A DNA stretch of 64,000 nt from Methanobacteriota archaeon (GCA_018650285.1 JABIGF010000027.1:24602-88601); one strand, 5' to 3'; counted from the stretch's first letter, positions 33,921-43,963 are shown. A program made the numbers and translations. The notes: generated by a model not told the origin, from the sequence alone.

Positions 33921-34870
33921 TGTCAAATTTATTGGCAATTGACGACATATCAGAAGATTTCGCAGAGATATTAGAGTGGGCTATTACATTCAAAGGCGAC
34001 CAAGAGGTTGCTCCATCATTCACACCTCTTGATGGTATGTCTGTTGGTTCTATTTACGAGAAGCCAAGTACTCGGACAAGAGTTTCTTTTGAGGTGGGTA
34101 TCGACAAGTTAGGGGGTAATGCACTGACTCTCCTGAAGGGTGATATTCAACTTGGTAAATCAGAGACTGTTGGAGATACTGCCCAAGTTCTTTCACGTTA
34201 TCTTGGTGCGATTACTTACCGTTGTTACGCACATGCTGATGTAGTTGAGTTAGCAGAAAAATCCTCAGTGCCTGTGATTAATGCACTTTCTTACAAACAT
34301 CACCCGTGTCAGGCCGCAGCTGATTTGATGACGATAATGGAGAATAAAGATGATTTGAAGAATGTCAAAATTGCTTGGGTTGGTGATGGTAACAATGTTC
34401 TTCATGATTTATTGTTGGCTGGTGCCATTTTGGGTTGTGATGTCTATTGGGCAGTTCCGAAAGGATATGAGCCTGATTCTGATGTTGTTGAAAGGGCGGA
34501 AAAACTTGCTGAGATATCGGGTTCAAAACTTTGTCAAACTCACGACCCTATTGAGGCTGTAACTGATGCAGATGTTGTGTATACAGACGTGTTCATATCA
34601 ATGGGTGAGGAAGATCTAGTTGACAAGATAAATGATTTCAAAGGTTTTCAAATAAATGATGAATTAGTGTCACATGCGAAAAAGGATTATTTGTTCATGC
34701 ATTGCCTTCCCGCGCACCGTGGGGATGAGGTCACAGATTCGGTCATGGATAGTGATAATTCTGTAGTCTTTGACCAAGCAGAAAATAGGATGTGGGCTCA
34801 AATGTCATTGTTAACTTACTTGATTGACCAAGAAGCATGGTCTACATATTCTGAACTAATGGAATATTGA
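33920..34870 (+). CDS. argF: ornithine carbamoyltransferase
   Basis: The 316-residue enzyme carries the carbamoyl phosphate site STRTR (residues 50-54), HHPCQAAAD (His128-Pro-Cys-Gln) and the ornithine-specific MHCLPAHRG with Cys262. It makes citrulline from ornithine and carbamoyl phosphate in arginine synthesis. It starts at ATG within TAATG, overlapping the end of the GPN GTPase, so the pair are probably co-transcribed. No other arginine genes are adjacent. Confidence 0.95.
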   Translation: MSNLLAIDDISEDFAEILEWAITFKGDQEVAPSFTPLDGMSVGSIYEKPSTRTRVSFEVGIDKLGGNALTLLKGDIQLGKSETVGDTAQVLSRYLGAITYRCYAHADVVELAEKSSVPVINALSYKHHPCQAAADLMTIMENKDDLKNVKIAWVGDGNNVLHDLLLAGAILGCDVYWAVPKGYEPDSDVVERAEKLAEISGSKLCQTHDPIEAVTDADVVYTDVFISMGEEDLVDKINDFKGFQINDELVSHAKKDYLFMHCLPAHRGDEVTDSVMDSDNSVVFDQAENRMWAQMSLLTYLIDQEAWSTYSELMEY

Positions 34871-34897
34871 TGTCAAAGCAGGTATTTCTACTCAATT

Positions 34898-35806
34898 CTA
34901 AAGCGACCAAGAGGTTGCTTTTACGATTCCGCAGGTCATGAATCCTAGTAAACCAAACAGTAGTGCACGTTTGAGATATTTTGATGCCTTGGTATCTTCT
35001 CCTTTCATGATGGGGCCTTTTACCATCAACAAGTAGAGCATTGCTGGACCCATGAATCCGATGAAGGAAGTTGGTAGTAATTTTAATGCGAATGGTAGGC
35101 CCATACTGATGAATCCTATGAGGCCACAAACCCAACTAACCATTCGTGCCTTTTCAGCACCAATTTTCATCGGCAACGTATCTCTTTCAGCATCGCCCTC
35201 CATATCTTCTACATCTTTGATAATCTCTCGCGCAGTACCTATCATCATTGCACAGATGGCGACTAGCCAAGGAAGCGGGTCAGTGCCGTACCCTACGGCA
35301 GCAGCGCCAAAGACAATGACTACGGCAATTAATCCGGAGACCGACAAGTTCCCCCATAATCCACTCTTTTTGAGACACGTCTTGAATGGGATGCCATCAA
35401 ATTCATACGCACTCATTAAGATGAGGGCAACAGCCCAGATTGCAACGGAATCAAGCCATTCAAGGTGACCAATATTATTCTCAGCATGTATGATGATAAG
35501 AATCAAGGTTATTGCGGATAGAATCATGGCGCCCCAGGAGAATTTTTTTGCGGCAGTTTCTGTAATGGCTCCTGATGCCAATGGGCGATTCGGGTGATTT
35601 ACTTTGTCTGCTTCTATGTCAAGTATATCATTAAGAGCATTCCATCCAGCCATGAAAAACGCCACACTCAATGTGTGTAAAGCCAAAGGCAATGCAATAT
35701 CAGTTTGGCTTGCAGCACCTACAATCAGTGCACCCACTGGTACAGTGATTGCACCCATCAAGACATTAACTCCTCTCGAGAGTGTCCACCATTCCTGAGT
35801 GCCCAT
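34898..35806 (-). CDS. UbiA prenyltransferase, probable digeranylgeranylglyceryl phosphate synthase
   Basis: The polytopic membrane protein (about nine TM helices) has the two Asp-rich UbiA motifs: WNALNDILDIEADKVNHPNRP (about residues 55-75) and IKDVEDMEGDAERDTLP (about 195-211). In archaea this UbiA subgroup adds the second geranylgeranyl chain to geranylgeranylglyceryl phosphate, a core step in membrane ether-lipid synthesis; related members act on quinones or chlorophyll. The NDxxD and downstream pattern favours the lipid enzyme, but a quinone role cannot be excluded. It is convergent with argF. Confidence 0.85.
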   Translation of the reverse strand: MGTQEWWTLSRGVNVLMGAITVPVGALIVGAASQTDIALPLALHTLSVAFFMAGWNALNDILDIEADKVNHPNRPLASGAITETAAKKFSWGAMILSAITLILIIIHAENNIGHLEWLDSVAIWAVALILMSAYEFDGIPFKTCLKKSGLWGNLSVSGLIAVVIVFGAAAVGYGTDPLPWLVAICAMMIGTAREIIKDVEDMEGDAERDTLPMKIGAEKARMVSWVCGLIGFISMGLPFALKLLPTSFIGFMGPAMLYLLMVKGPIMKGEDTKASKYLKRALLFGLLGFMTCGIVKATSWSL

Positions 35807-35834
35807 TGAATGGGGTCAAACCGCGCTTGGCACT

Positions 35835-36098
35835 TCATGTCTGCGCTGTTGTGTTGTTATTGGAGGTAGAAGAAAGGTCCCAAACACAAACGGTATAACG
35901 GCCACCTCGGAAGAAATCTCTTTGATGACCTACCTTTTGAAATCTCAAATCCTTTGCAAGAATATTGCCAACTTGATTCATTGTGGCACCCCAAGAGAAT
36001 CTATCATTAAGGTGATCAAAGATATCTACGGTGTTTGAACTACCGTGTTCTAGCAGATATTCTGCTACTGCCTGGCGCAATCTTTTGGTTCTACTCAA
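35835..36098 (-). CDS. small winged-helix-like protein, 87 aa
   Basis: The sequence shows helices SRTKRLRQAVAEYLLEHG and TVDIFDHLNDRFSWG, a third helix MNQVGNILAKD, then strands FQKVGHQ and GGRYTVCVWDL: a compact winged helix-turn-helix arrangement consistent with DNA binding. No named family is recognised. The TTG start has AGAGGTG 5 nt upstream and overlaps the stop of the preceding gene (TTGA), so they are translationally coupled. Confidence 0.65.
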   Translation of the reverse strand: MSRTKRLRQAVAEYLLEHGSSNTVDIFDHLNDRFSWGATMNQVGNILAKDLRFQKVGHQRDFFRGGRYTVCVWDLSSTSNNNTTAQT

Positions 36099-36355
36099 GC
36101 TAACACCTCTGTTGAGAATGAAGCCTTCGCACGTACTTTCAACGTTCTCCAGATTGGCTTACTTTTGCTTTGCTCAGGTACGTGATTCCAATTATTGTTA
36201 GATAACTTACCCGTAGCTGATGTAAGGCGTACAAGTCCAGAACTAACTTCTGTTATCACGCGCCCATCTTCTATGCTAGACACTAGGCTTCTAAATGGAG
36301 TCACTTCAACCACATCTACTCTGTTTACTTTTTTACTCAATATGCTTTGTTGCAT
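36095..36355 (-). CDS. small protein of unknown function, 86 aa
   Basis: I do not recognise this protein. It is basic with a strand-rich first half (NRVDVVEVTPFRSLVSSIE, GRVITEVSSGLVRLTSATG) that could be a small beta-barrel, and a basic C-terminal half. It is followed with a 4-nt overlap by the winged-helix-like gene, so the two probably form a unit. A TATA-like TTCATATACC (36377-36387) lies about 26 nt before the ATG, fitting a leaderless start. The short length leaves some doubt that it is coding. Confidence 0.5.
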   Translation of the reverse strand: MQQSILSKKVNRVDVVEVTPFRSLVSSIEDGRVITEVSSGLVRLTSATGKLSNNNWNHVPEQSKSKPIWRTLKVRAKASFSTEVLA

Positions 36356-36376
36356 GGCCTGAACTAGAGAGGGGCG

Positions 36377-36387
36377 GTATATGAACC
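36377..36387 (-). promoter_or_regulatory. TATA-like box for the 86-aa gene pair
   Basis: TTCATATACC on the minus strand is centred about 26 nt before the ATG at 36355, as expected for a leaderless archaeal promoter. Confidence 0.45.
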
Positions 36388-36408
36388 AACAATGGACGGG
36401 GGTTGCTT

Positions 36409-36464
36409 AAAGTGAATGCTAATCGTTGTACTGCATTTGAAATTAAAGTTAAAGTGAAAGTGAA
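36409..36464 (+). repeat. three AAAGTGAA copies in the region before tRNA-Glu
   Basis: AAAGTGAATGCT at 36409-36420 exactly matches 5718-5729, and two overlapping AAAGTGAA copies lie at 36451-36458 and 36457-36464. The rest of the gap between 36356 and 36524 contains the tRNA-Glu TATA-like box and no gene. Confidence 0.5.
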
Positions 36465-36490
36465 TGTGATGATATCCATTCCCCACTTTG

Positions 36491-36500
36491 TTGATATACC
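36491..36500 (+). promoter_or_regulatory. TATA-like box for tRNA-Glu
   Basis: TTGATATACC is centred about 29 nt before the first base of tRNA-Glu, the normal spacing for an archaeal TATA box. Confidence 0.5.
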
Positions 36501-36524
36501 GAAGTTAGGTCGGCGGGTTACTTC

Positions 36525-36599
36525 GCTCGCGTGGTGTAGTTCGGCCCATCATTGCGGGCTCTCATCCCGTTGACCCGGGTTCGAATCCCGGCGCGAGCA
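36525..36599 (+). tRNA. trnE: tRNA-Glu (CUC)
   Basis: Cloverleaf with acceptor GCTCGCG / CGCGAGC, anticodon stem GCGGG / CCCGT and loop CTCTCAT (anticodon CTC), T arm CCGGG-TTCGAAT-CCCGG and discriminator A. CCA is not encoded and no intron is seen. Confidence 0.95.
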
Positions 36600-36667
36600 C
36601 TTAATTAATAATTTTTAAATAGTGCGAAATAATGGCTAATTCATATCCATAACGCAGCGTTTTGAAA

Positions 36668-36740
36668 TAGTCCCGGCAGGAGTCGAACCTGCGTCCCCTG
36701 GACCAAAACCAGAGATGATGGACCACTACACTACGGAACT
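36668..36740 (-). tRNA. trnQ: tRNA-Gln (UUG)
   Basis: On the minus strand the cloverleaf has acceptor AGTTCCG / CGGGACT, anticodon stem TCTGG / CCAGG with loop TTTTGGT (anticodon TTG), a T arm with GCAGG-TTCGACT-CCTGC and discriminator A. CCA is not encoded and there is no intron. It lies 68 nt from tRNA-Glu, tail to tail. Confidence 0.95.
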
Positions 36741-36784
36741 AACGGGCGCCTCCAAAAGCCACTTGGTTTTGACCTTGACGCTTG

Positions 36785-39700
36785 ATGTCTCTCTTTCCAT
36801 TGTTTAATCAAGCGGCCGAGCCCTTCAAGGGCTCGGTATGGATGCGAGCCTTCATGAGGCAATCAGTATCACTCGGAATGCCTCTTTGGATTCTTGTTTT
36901 GATGCTACTCGTACCATGGTCTAGTACAGTTTCATTTTCTGGGGGCATGGTATTTTCAGAAACAACGGATTCAGAAATCAATAATCCACCTCTGTCCATA
37001 CCTGAATTTATTCCAACTCAACCAGTAATTTGGCCTGCTGAAGATGAATGGTGGCAGCGTGGTGATGAATTATCAGAGATATATGTCATCACTAGGGATT
37101 TAGCATCACTTGATGCGTGGCAACAAGAATTCGGCTATTCTATACAGCAATCGGCGCTTAAGGGCGGTCAACAATTTATTGAAGCGCCTCCAACTTCTGG
37201 AATAATTGAGCATCGGAAGATGACGCTACCGGCTTACCTAGTGCCAAAATTGCTAGGATTATCAGGAATGATGTCAATTTTTGAAGACCCTGGTTCTCCT
37301 GAACCCTTTTCATCAAATTCTGTTGATCCTCTTTCTGTACGAACAGGTGAACTGCACGGAGCACCCGATTCTTGGGATTTGGGTGTTGATGGAGCGGGAG
37401 TAAAAGTAGCAGTTGTTGATTCAGGAATTGATTTTGCTCATCCGGACCTAAATGGCACACAAGCTAGAGTAAATGACTCTGCTAATCCGTATGACGGTTG
37501 GCCCATTATGTGGGACCCACGTAGTGTAGATATTTGGATGCAAAATGGTGATGCTTATCCAGATAACTCCGGTTCATACTATTCTGATACTTCAAACACC
37601 GATTTAGACACTAACAATAATTCGATTCTTGATTCAACAGGATTTGATATTTCGGGAATATCACCCTCATTGTCCGGAATATATCATCACGGGCTTCATC
37701 CTGATTCTGCTTTGAAAAGCAGGGCTGGCGGTGAAGTTGACATATTGGTCGTTGATGATTTAACGGCTGGAGTTTACGATACAGTCTACATTGACATTGA
37801 CCGTGATGGCGAATTTTCTGATGAAAAGGCGGTAAGGAAGGGTAGTGAAACTGCTGGCCTTGATACAACTGGTGATGGTTTGTGGGACCAATCTGCAGGG
37901 TTACTGTATTGGATAAGTGATGGTGTTAACGGAATTCCATATGGGTCCACATACGCTGCACGTGCTGGATTCCAGAACCGTATTGCGGCGGCTGGCAATT
38001 TGACACTCTTCATGATTGATGACCAAAATGACCCTGGCGGAAATCATGGTACTTTGTGCGCATCTGCTGTTTCTGCACAGGGAGAAATTGCAAATGGGAA
38101 AGTTTTGGGGATGGCTCCAAATTCTGAACTGATTGCAGTTGCAGATTTCTACGCAGGTGGTTCATTCATGGACGCGTGGCGTTTCCTTGCAGAAGGATAT
38201 GATGGTGTAACAGACAGTGGCGATGAAGCACAAATTGGCTCATTCTCTTTTGGTTGGTCAAATATTCACAATGATGGAACTGACCAAATGTCACTATATG
38301 TTGATTGGTTGACAAGAGTTCACGCTCGTAATACAACATATTTGGTGGCGGCAGGAAATGGTGGCCATGGATATGGTACAACCGCTTCCCCTGGTGGCGC
38401 TCATGGAGTAATTACTGTTGGAGCGTTTTCTTCACAAACTGGTCAGTCACACGGTGGTACTTGGGGTGATGCAGCCGCTTGGTCAAATCGCGGGCCAAAC
38501 TCAGCAAGCCGTTTAGACCCAGACATAGTGACCGTCGGATGGTCTGCAACAGGAGATAGAGGCCTCAATGAGGTTACAGATGCAAATTCAGCCTACAGAA
38601 CATGGGGTGGTACATCTCTTGCAACACCTATTGCCGCTGGTTTAGTAGCACTCATTTATGATGCTTGGTTTGAAGAATTTGGGGTTTGGCCAGATTCTCA
38701 AACAGTACGTGACTTGTTGATGTCAACTGCAGATGACCGTGGATACGACCCACTTGTTCAAGGTGGCGGATTTGCTAATATTAGCCGAGCCGTACAAACT
38801 ATCCAAGCAGCAAACGGTTCAGCGTGGGTGACGCCAGCTTCTTGGATGGCAGGAAGTAATCATGGGGCCCACAGAGATGCAAATACCAACATTCTCTCTC
38901 CAGGTCAAAGTGCTTGGGCCAATTTTACTGTGAATGGAACAGGGGGTGTTCCAGTAAACCTCTCTTGGGATGGGGCAAACTTGGAGCCGACATCTCATTT
39001 CTCAACAGTATGGAACTCTTCAACATCTCTTGGTTGGGATGGTTACCAATCTGGGCGGCCTGACATGCTAATTCCAGTACACATCAAAGGAGATGCAAAT
39101 CTCTCACTTCCAAATGGCACTTCTATAGTGCGGGCTCGTGCAACTCTAGCAGGTGCTGGTTTTGATGGTAATGACGACATGTACGAAGAAAATCGTGTTC
39201 ATGTTGAATTACTCCGTTGGCATGATGATGATGGTGATGGGTTGTGGTGGGATGATTCAAACAATAATTCTCTAGTAGATTCAGGCGAGATGGAAGCAGG
39301 TAGTGAATATTCGATGATTACGGCACACACCTACGCTTCAGGTCAAGCTGAAGTTCGAGTAGGTCTACCTCATGAACGTGAAGGTGATGGTCTGTTGTTA
39401 GGAGTTTACAGACGTAACATCCGTACAGATATGATGGACCCTATTCCAATTGAAATTGATTGGACTGGATTTGGCCCTTCAACAAATACCTCATGGCTAA
39501 CTCCTTGTGCAGGTAGCGGAGTTATTCCTGCAAACGGTACAATGAATGTCAATTGTCGTGTTTCAGTGCCAGTGAATGCAATTCCAGGAATAAGACAGGA
39601 ACAGGTTAAATTTGAGTTTGAATCCAATAATTCATCCTATAGTTGGAGTTTACCTGTGATCGTAAATGTTGCATCTAATGGCCCAGTCAATTTAGTGCCT

Positions 39701-42700
39701 AAACCTATTGATGGTAATATGTCAAATCAGTCACTGTACACCGAAACATGGATTCAAGGAGCTCAGAGATGGGGCTGGCGTTCAGAGTCGGGGGATTGGA
39801 AATTCTTGACTTTTGATTGGCCCTACAATCTTTCTCAAGATGGAGCAATTGTAATTGATGTAGACTGGCCAGATAATAGTTACACCGATGTGGATGTGAT
39901 TTGGATGTCTGAGTCTAGACACCCATACTATTTGGATGACCCAAACGCCTACGGGCAATACAATTTGGTACCAGAGATTTCATCTCAGAATGAAGATATT
40001 GGCTCTGGCAAATATCGTTGGCAAACTTCCACGGGTGGTAGTCATGAAGTTCTTGTAGCGGATGCTACTTCAGGTATGAAGCAGATGATGCTGCATTCCA
40101 TTCGCCATGGTGTGAACACTAATGATAATCCGTTGAACATTAGTGTGGGTTATGTTAACGCAGTAAACGGTTCGCTGACAAAAGTTGTTGATGATTGGGC
40201 CAATGGTGATGGTAATGAAATTATTACAATTGGGGCGACATTGGATTTGAACGTATCTTCGGTTGAAGGATTTGGTTGGACCCAACCAGTTCTATTGCCT
40301 TCTGAAACGGCAACTCAAGATACACCAGGCAGTTGGTCAAGTTCAGGATATCAACACGAGATGTCAGTTCAAAATTCAGAATTATTGAAGGTTGAAATTG
40401 ATTCTATTAGTCCTCGAACAGATCTAGATTTAGCTCTTTACAGGGATAAAAATAGCAACGGTGTGATAGATTTTGGTAGTGAACAAATTCAAGTTAGTGG
40501 CAATTGGAATTCTGACGAAGAAATTTCAATTGATAGCCCCACTGATGGCACTTGGTGGGCCGTAGTAAACGGTTATGATGTGCCAAATGGTACAGCGTCA
40601 TTTTGGTTAAGAGAGACAATTCTTGCAGGCGATTCTCTAACTGTTGAGGGTGTAAATTCCCTAAACCAATCTGAAATAATTACTCGTTATCCAAACGGCT
40701 CCTCTGCCCTAGGGGGCGGGATTCCAATGAGTGCATTTGATGTAAATTTGAGTTATGAAATGCCAAGTAGCGCGGGTAATTGGCAGGGTTATTTGGTAGT
40801 GAATCTAGCATCTGGTGGTTCATTGAGGTTAAGTTATGATTACCGATTAGAAGATTTACCTCCAATATTAGAATTTTCAACGCCACTCAATATGTCGCGA
40901 ACAAATCAATCAATCCCACTTGAACTTGAAGCACATGATTTTGGTAACGGTTTCAATCTTTCAGCATTGAATATTGATACTCATCCACTAGTTGACTGGG
41001 CCAATGAATCATTTACTCTTGAAGCCATTTCTGAGCGTGATGGTGGTACAACTGATTACGCCGAATCTTGGATTCACTGGAATAGTGTGGTAAACGAATC
41101 TTCTGGCTCTCATTTCCATGTTTCAGGTGGTTCTGTCACGGTGGAAGTAGATGAAACCACATCTACTGGAGTGGCGACGGATAATTCAGCACCTAATTGG
41201 GTGGTTGCATCTTCTCCAAATTCCAGCAATGGGCAATATTTGACTACTGATTCTGATACAGGTTGGGCGTCGACAAATCCTGATTCAGGTCCTCGCTTAG
41301 ATTACTCTATAGATTTTTCAGCAAACGGTACATACTATGTTTGGATAAGGGTGAATGCAACAGATGTAAACGGTCATGCTGTGCATATCGGTGTTGATGA
41401 ATCACCAATAACAAGTAATCCAGTAGGGATGTATACCAATTCAGTTGGTAGTTGGGAATGGACAAACATGGGATTAGAGCAAGGTCAATCATCTCCTGTT
41501 CAATTTGAAATCACAAGTCCAGGTCGGCACAATATCAATATCTGGCCGTCAGAAGATGGAATCTCAATAGATCAGTTGATAATCACAGATTCATGGAGTT
41601 TTGTACCTTCAAGCATTGAACCCTCCATTTCCCCGTATATTGACCTCACACTTCGTTCAGCTTGGTTGAATCTTTCATTACCAGAGGATAACGGGTGGAG
41701 GACTTTCTCTGCCGAGGTTATGGATTATGATGGAAGGGAAAATAGTTCGACATTAATGGTTGAATTTGACGATTTATCCCCGCCAATAATTATTTCAGGT
41801 TGGAATTTCTTTTCAAATAATTCACAAATGCCAATTTCACTTCAAACGGATATTGGTGCAGAATTATGGTTCAATAATACATTGATTGAACTCAATGAAA
41901 CAGGTTCAGCAGAAATATTTCTGTCGCTTCACCCAACATATTGGGCGGTGGGGGATGGCGATCCAAATGATGCTAGCACTTGGGAGTGGGTCAATCTAAA
42001 CACTTTCCAAATAACGGCTCGTGATTTAGCAGGCAATTGGAATCACCGTGAGTTTGATGTTGTCTATGATGAATGGGGCGCACACAATAATGGTCCCGAA
42101 CCTCAAATTGTGTTAACTAGTTATAGTGGAATTTCTGATGGTGAGTATTGGTTAGTTGAAGACCTGCTTCCCCCTGACCGTCTTAATGTGAAACAGACAC
42201 CGTTGAGAATCAATGTGGATGCATACTTTGATACTAAGCAAGTTTGTGCTTACTTTATTGATGAAGGCGGTATTGAGAGAACGTCAGCGTGTATTTCGCA
42301 ATACGCACCACCGTGGGGTTTGAATGATTCTTCGCATCTTCGTGAAGGCGCTCCACCTCCTCCATCAAACATTTACACTCCATTTTCTATTCAAACGAAT
42401 CATTCAGGATTGAGCGATGGAAGTTGGCAGATATTTATTGAAACTTTAGACTGGGCTGGGAATTGGGGATGGGAAAATTTCACTCTGCTTATTGATAGGG
42501 AGGAACCGCAAATTGCTTGGCAGACTCCCATTGACAATTCTACCATTTGGGATCATAGAGTTGAATTAAATTGGAATATCTCTGAAATATCAAATCAATC
42601 CTTAGTCGTGGATGGGGTACTAATCGGTGAATTTGCAGCGGGTGACTTTTCTACAACTACAGAGGTAATGTTGGATGAAACTGGTTGGCATCAATTCTGT

Positions 42701-43963
42701 ATTTTAGCTTCAGATATTACGATAGGCCCGTCTCCAAACATTGCTACTGATTGTATTGATATTTATCTAACGCCAGAGGCATATATCCCTACTCTTGAAG
42801 CAGTTTGGAATGAGGGGGTAGTAAATTCATCAACTGTTTTCGCAAATATGCATATTGGGCCAGAGCAAAGATGGTCTTCCCAAGTTTGGGACGGTTCTTC
42901 TTGGAATATACAAAATGGTTCTGAGATGAGTAGTGGTGATATCATAATACCAGTTCAATTAACAGAAGGTGAGAATATGATTCGTTTTGAGGTTGAAGCA
43001 ATGGAACAGATGTATTTGTTTAATTTATCAGTATTACTCGATAGTCGTGCACCTCACTTGACTATTTCATCACCTGAAGATGGTATTTCCACACCTTCGT
43101 GGTTTTGGAATTTAACAGGTGAATGTGAATCCGGATTGCCGATTGAAATTATTTTGCCTGATGCATCTACATATTCCACCCAATGTAATGGTGAGGGGTA
43201 TTATTTCCAAGAAATTGAATTTGATTCGAATGAGGGGTTAGAAATGATTCTAGTCAGCAGTGTTGATTTAGCAGGGAATACAGCATCCGTTTCTCACACA
43301 ATAAATGTGGATAGAACGGCTCCTCATGCAACACTCAAATGGGTTGAACCTAATTGTGAAACTAAACCTGTGTCAACAATATCTAATCCAGAACCTGTGG
43401 CGACTTGTCATCTAGCGCTAAGGGCTGACTTTTTACATACTGACATTTATTTCTGGTCACTTTCAGTTGAACATGAAAAGAATTTCATTACTTCTCAAAT
43501 GGGTATTTTACCAGAAGAACAATTTGTCATATTATCTTTGGATAATGTAAGTTCACCAGGGTTGTGGGAGGCTGAGTTGATTATTGAAGACGCTGCAGGA
43601 AATCGTCAGACTGTTATGATTGACACAATTCTTTCTGCTGAAGAATCTTCTTTGACAGCAAAGATTTCAACACCTGCTTCAATTGAAAATATTCTTGCTG
43701 TATTGGCATTGATTACTTTGGTCTTCATGATGATGAAGCACCGAAGCAAAAAGCAAGATAGTTGGCAGGAGGTATTGCCTACGCCATTAGACCCAGAATT
43801 GTTTGATGAAGGAGAAGGTGCAATAGATGATGAATGGGATATCGAAAATTTGTCTATTCCGTCTTCTCATGGCCCAGTTGGAGCACCTCCTTCTAATGCG
43901 GATGAATTAATTGAGGCCGATGCTATGATACTTCAGCAGGTAAAGGACACGACGAACAAGTAA
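36785..43963 (+). CDS. giant surface subtilisin-like serine protease, about 2392 aa
   Basis: After a hydrophobic N-terminal signal segment (PLWILVLMLLVPW) and a propeptide-like region, the S8 catalytic domain shows Asp212 in VAVVDSGIDFAHPDL, His421 in NHGTLCASAV and Ser611 in GGTSLATPIAAGL. About 210 residues between the Asp and His carry inserted DxDxDG-like calcium loops. The remaining 1700 residues are tandem beta-sandwich domains with recurring motifs (DLDLALYRD, GTWWAVV, IDRTAPHA-type Ig/Big repeats) and scattered cysteines. A TM helix (about 2300-2320) and an acidic tail end the protein. It likely degrades proteins outside the cell while anchored in the membrane. ATG 36785 is the longest plausible start; ATG 36842, directly after a 21-nt palindrome, gives a more typical signal peptide. 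Confidence 0.9.
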   Translation: MSLFPLFNQAAEPFKGSVWMRAFMRQSVSLGMPLWILVLMLLVPWSSTVSFSGGMVFSETTDSEINNPPLSIPEFIPTQPVIWPAEDEWWQRGDELSEIYVITRDLASLDAWQQEFGYSIQQSALKGGQQFIEAPPTSGIIEHRKMTLPAYLVPKLLGLSGMMSIFEDPGSPEPFSSNSVDPLSVRTGELHGAPDSWDLGVDGAGVKVAVVDSGIDFAHPDLNGTQARVNDSANPYDGWPIMWDPRSVDIWMQNGDAYPDNSGSYYSDTSNTDLDTNNNSILDSTGFDISGISPSLSGIYHHGLHPDSALKSRAGGEVDILVVDDLTAGVYDTVYIDIDRDGEFSDEKAVRKGSETAGLDTTGDGLWDQSAGLLYWISDGVNGIPYGSTYAARAGFQNRIAAAGNLTLFMIDDQNDPGGNHGTLCASAVSAQGEIANGKVLGMAPNSELIAVADFYAGGSFMDAWRFLAEGYDGVTDSGDEAQIGSFSFGWSNIHNDGTDQMSLYVDWLTRVHARNTTYLVAAGNGGHGYGTTASPGGAHGVITVGAFSSQTGQSHGGTWGDAAAWSNRGPNSASRLDPDIVTVGWSATGDRGLNEVTDANSAYRTWGGTSLATPIAAGLVALIYDAWFEEFGVWPDSQTVRDLLMSTADDRGYDPLVQGGGFANISRAVQTIQAANGSAWVTPASWMAGSNHGAHRDANTNILSPGQSAWANFTVNGTGGVPVNLSWDGANLEPTSHFSTVWNSSTSLGWDGYQSGRPDMLIPVHIKGDANLSLPNGTSIVRARATLAGAGFDGNDDMYEENRVHVELLRWHDDDGDGLWWDDSNNNSLVDSGEMEAGSEYSMITAHTYASGQAEVRVGLPHEREGDGLLLGVYRRNIRTDMMDPIPIEIDWTGFGPSTNTSWLTPCAGSGVIPANGTMNVNCRVSVPVNAIPGIRQEQVKFEFESNNSSYSWSLPVIVNVASNGPVNLVPKPIDGNMSNQSLYTETWIQGAQRWGWRSESGDWKFLTFDWPYNLSQDGAIVIDVDWPDNSYTDVDVIWMSESRHPYYLDDPNAYGQYNLVPEISSQNEDIGSGKYRWQTSTGGSHEVLVADATSGMKQMMLHSIRHGVNTNDNPLNISVGYVNAVNGSLTKVVDDWANGDGNEIITIGATLDLNVSSVEGFGWTQPVLLPSETATQDTPGSWSSSGYQHEMSVQNSELLKVEIDSISPRTDLDLALYRDKNSNGVIDFGSEQIQVSGNWNSDEEISIDSPTDGTWWAVVNGYDVPNGTASFWLRETILAGDSLTVEGVNSLNQSEIITRYPNGSSALGGGIPMSAFDVNLSYEMPSSAGNWQGYLVVNLASGGSLRLSYDYRLEDLPPILEFSTPLNMSRTNQSIPLELEAHDFGNGFNLSALNIDTHPLVDWANESFTLEAISERDGGTTDYAESWIHWNSVVNESSGSHFHVSGGSVTVEVDETTSTGVATDNSAPNWVVASSPNSSNGQYLTTDSDTGWASTNPDSGPRLDYSIDFSANGTYYVWIRVNATDVNGHAVHIGVDESPITSNPVGMYTNSVGSWEWTNMGLEQGQSSPVQFEITSPGRHNINIWPSEDGISIDQLIITDSWSFVPSSIEPSISPYIDLTLRSAWLNLSLPEDNGWRTFSAEVMDYDGRENSSTLMVEFDDLSPPIIISGWNFFSNNSQMPISLQTDIGAELWFNNTLIELNETGSAEIFLSLHPTYWAVGDGDPNDASTWEWVNLNTFQITARDLAGNWNHREFDVVYDEWGAHNNGPEPQIVLTSYSGISDGEYWLVEDLLPPDRLNVKQTPLRINVDAYFDTKQVCAYFIDEGGIERTSACISQYAPPWGLNDSSHLREGAPPPPSNIYTPFSIQTNHSGLSDGSWQIFIETLDWAGNWGWENFTLLIDREEPQIAWQTPIDNSTIWDHRVELNWNISEISNQSLVVDGVLIGEFAAGDFSTTTEVMLDETGWHQFCILASDITIGPSPNIATDCIDIYLTPEAYIPTLEAVWNEGVVNSSTVFANMHIGPEQRWSSQVWDGSSWNIQNGSEMSSGDIIIPVQLTEGENMIRFEVEAMEQMYLFNLSVLLDSRAPHLTISSPEDGISTPSWFWNLTGECESGLPIEIILPDASTYSTQCNGEGYYFQEIEFDSNEGLEMILVSSVDLAGNTASVSHTINVDRTAPHATLKWVEPNCETKPVSTISNPEPVATCHLALRADFLHTDIYFWSLSVEHEKNFITSQMGILPEEQFVILSLDNVSSPGLWEAELIIEDAAGNRQTVMIDTILSAEESSLTAKISTPASIENILAVLALITLVFMMMKHRSKKQDSWQEVLPTPLDPELFDEGEGAIDDEWDIENLSIPSSHGPVGAPPSNADELIEADAMILQQVKDTTNK
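36816..36836 (+). repeat. 21-nt near-perfect palindrome at the start of the protease gene
   Basis: CCGAGCCCTT and its complement AAGGGCTCGG surround a single C, a 10-bp palindrome ending 5 nt before the ATG at 36842. It encodes residues near AEPFKGS if the ATG at 36785 is used, otherwise it lies in the 5' leader where a hairpin could control initiation. Confidence 0.5.

Noticed and set aside
36356..36524. Short repeats as a CRISPR array or replication origin
   Set aside because: The AAAGTGAA copies have irregular spacing and no unique spacers, and there is no Orc1/Cdc6 gene nearby.
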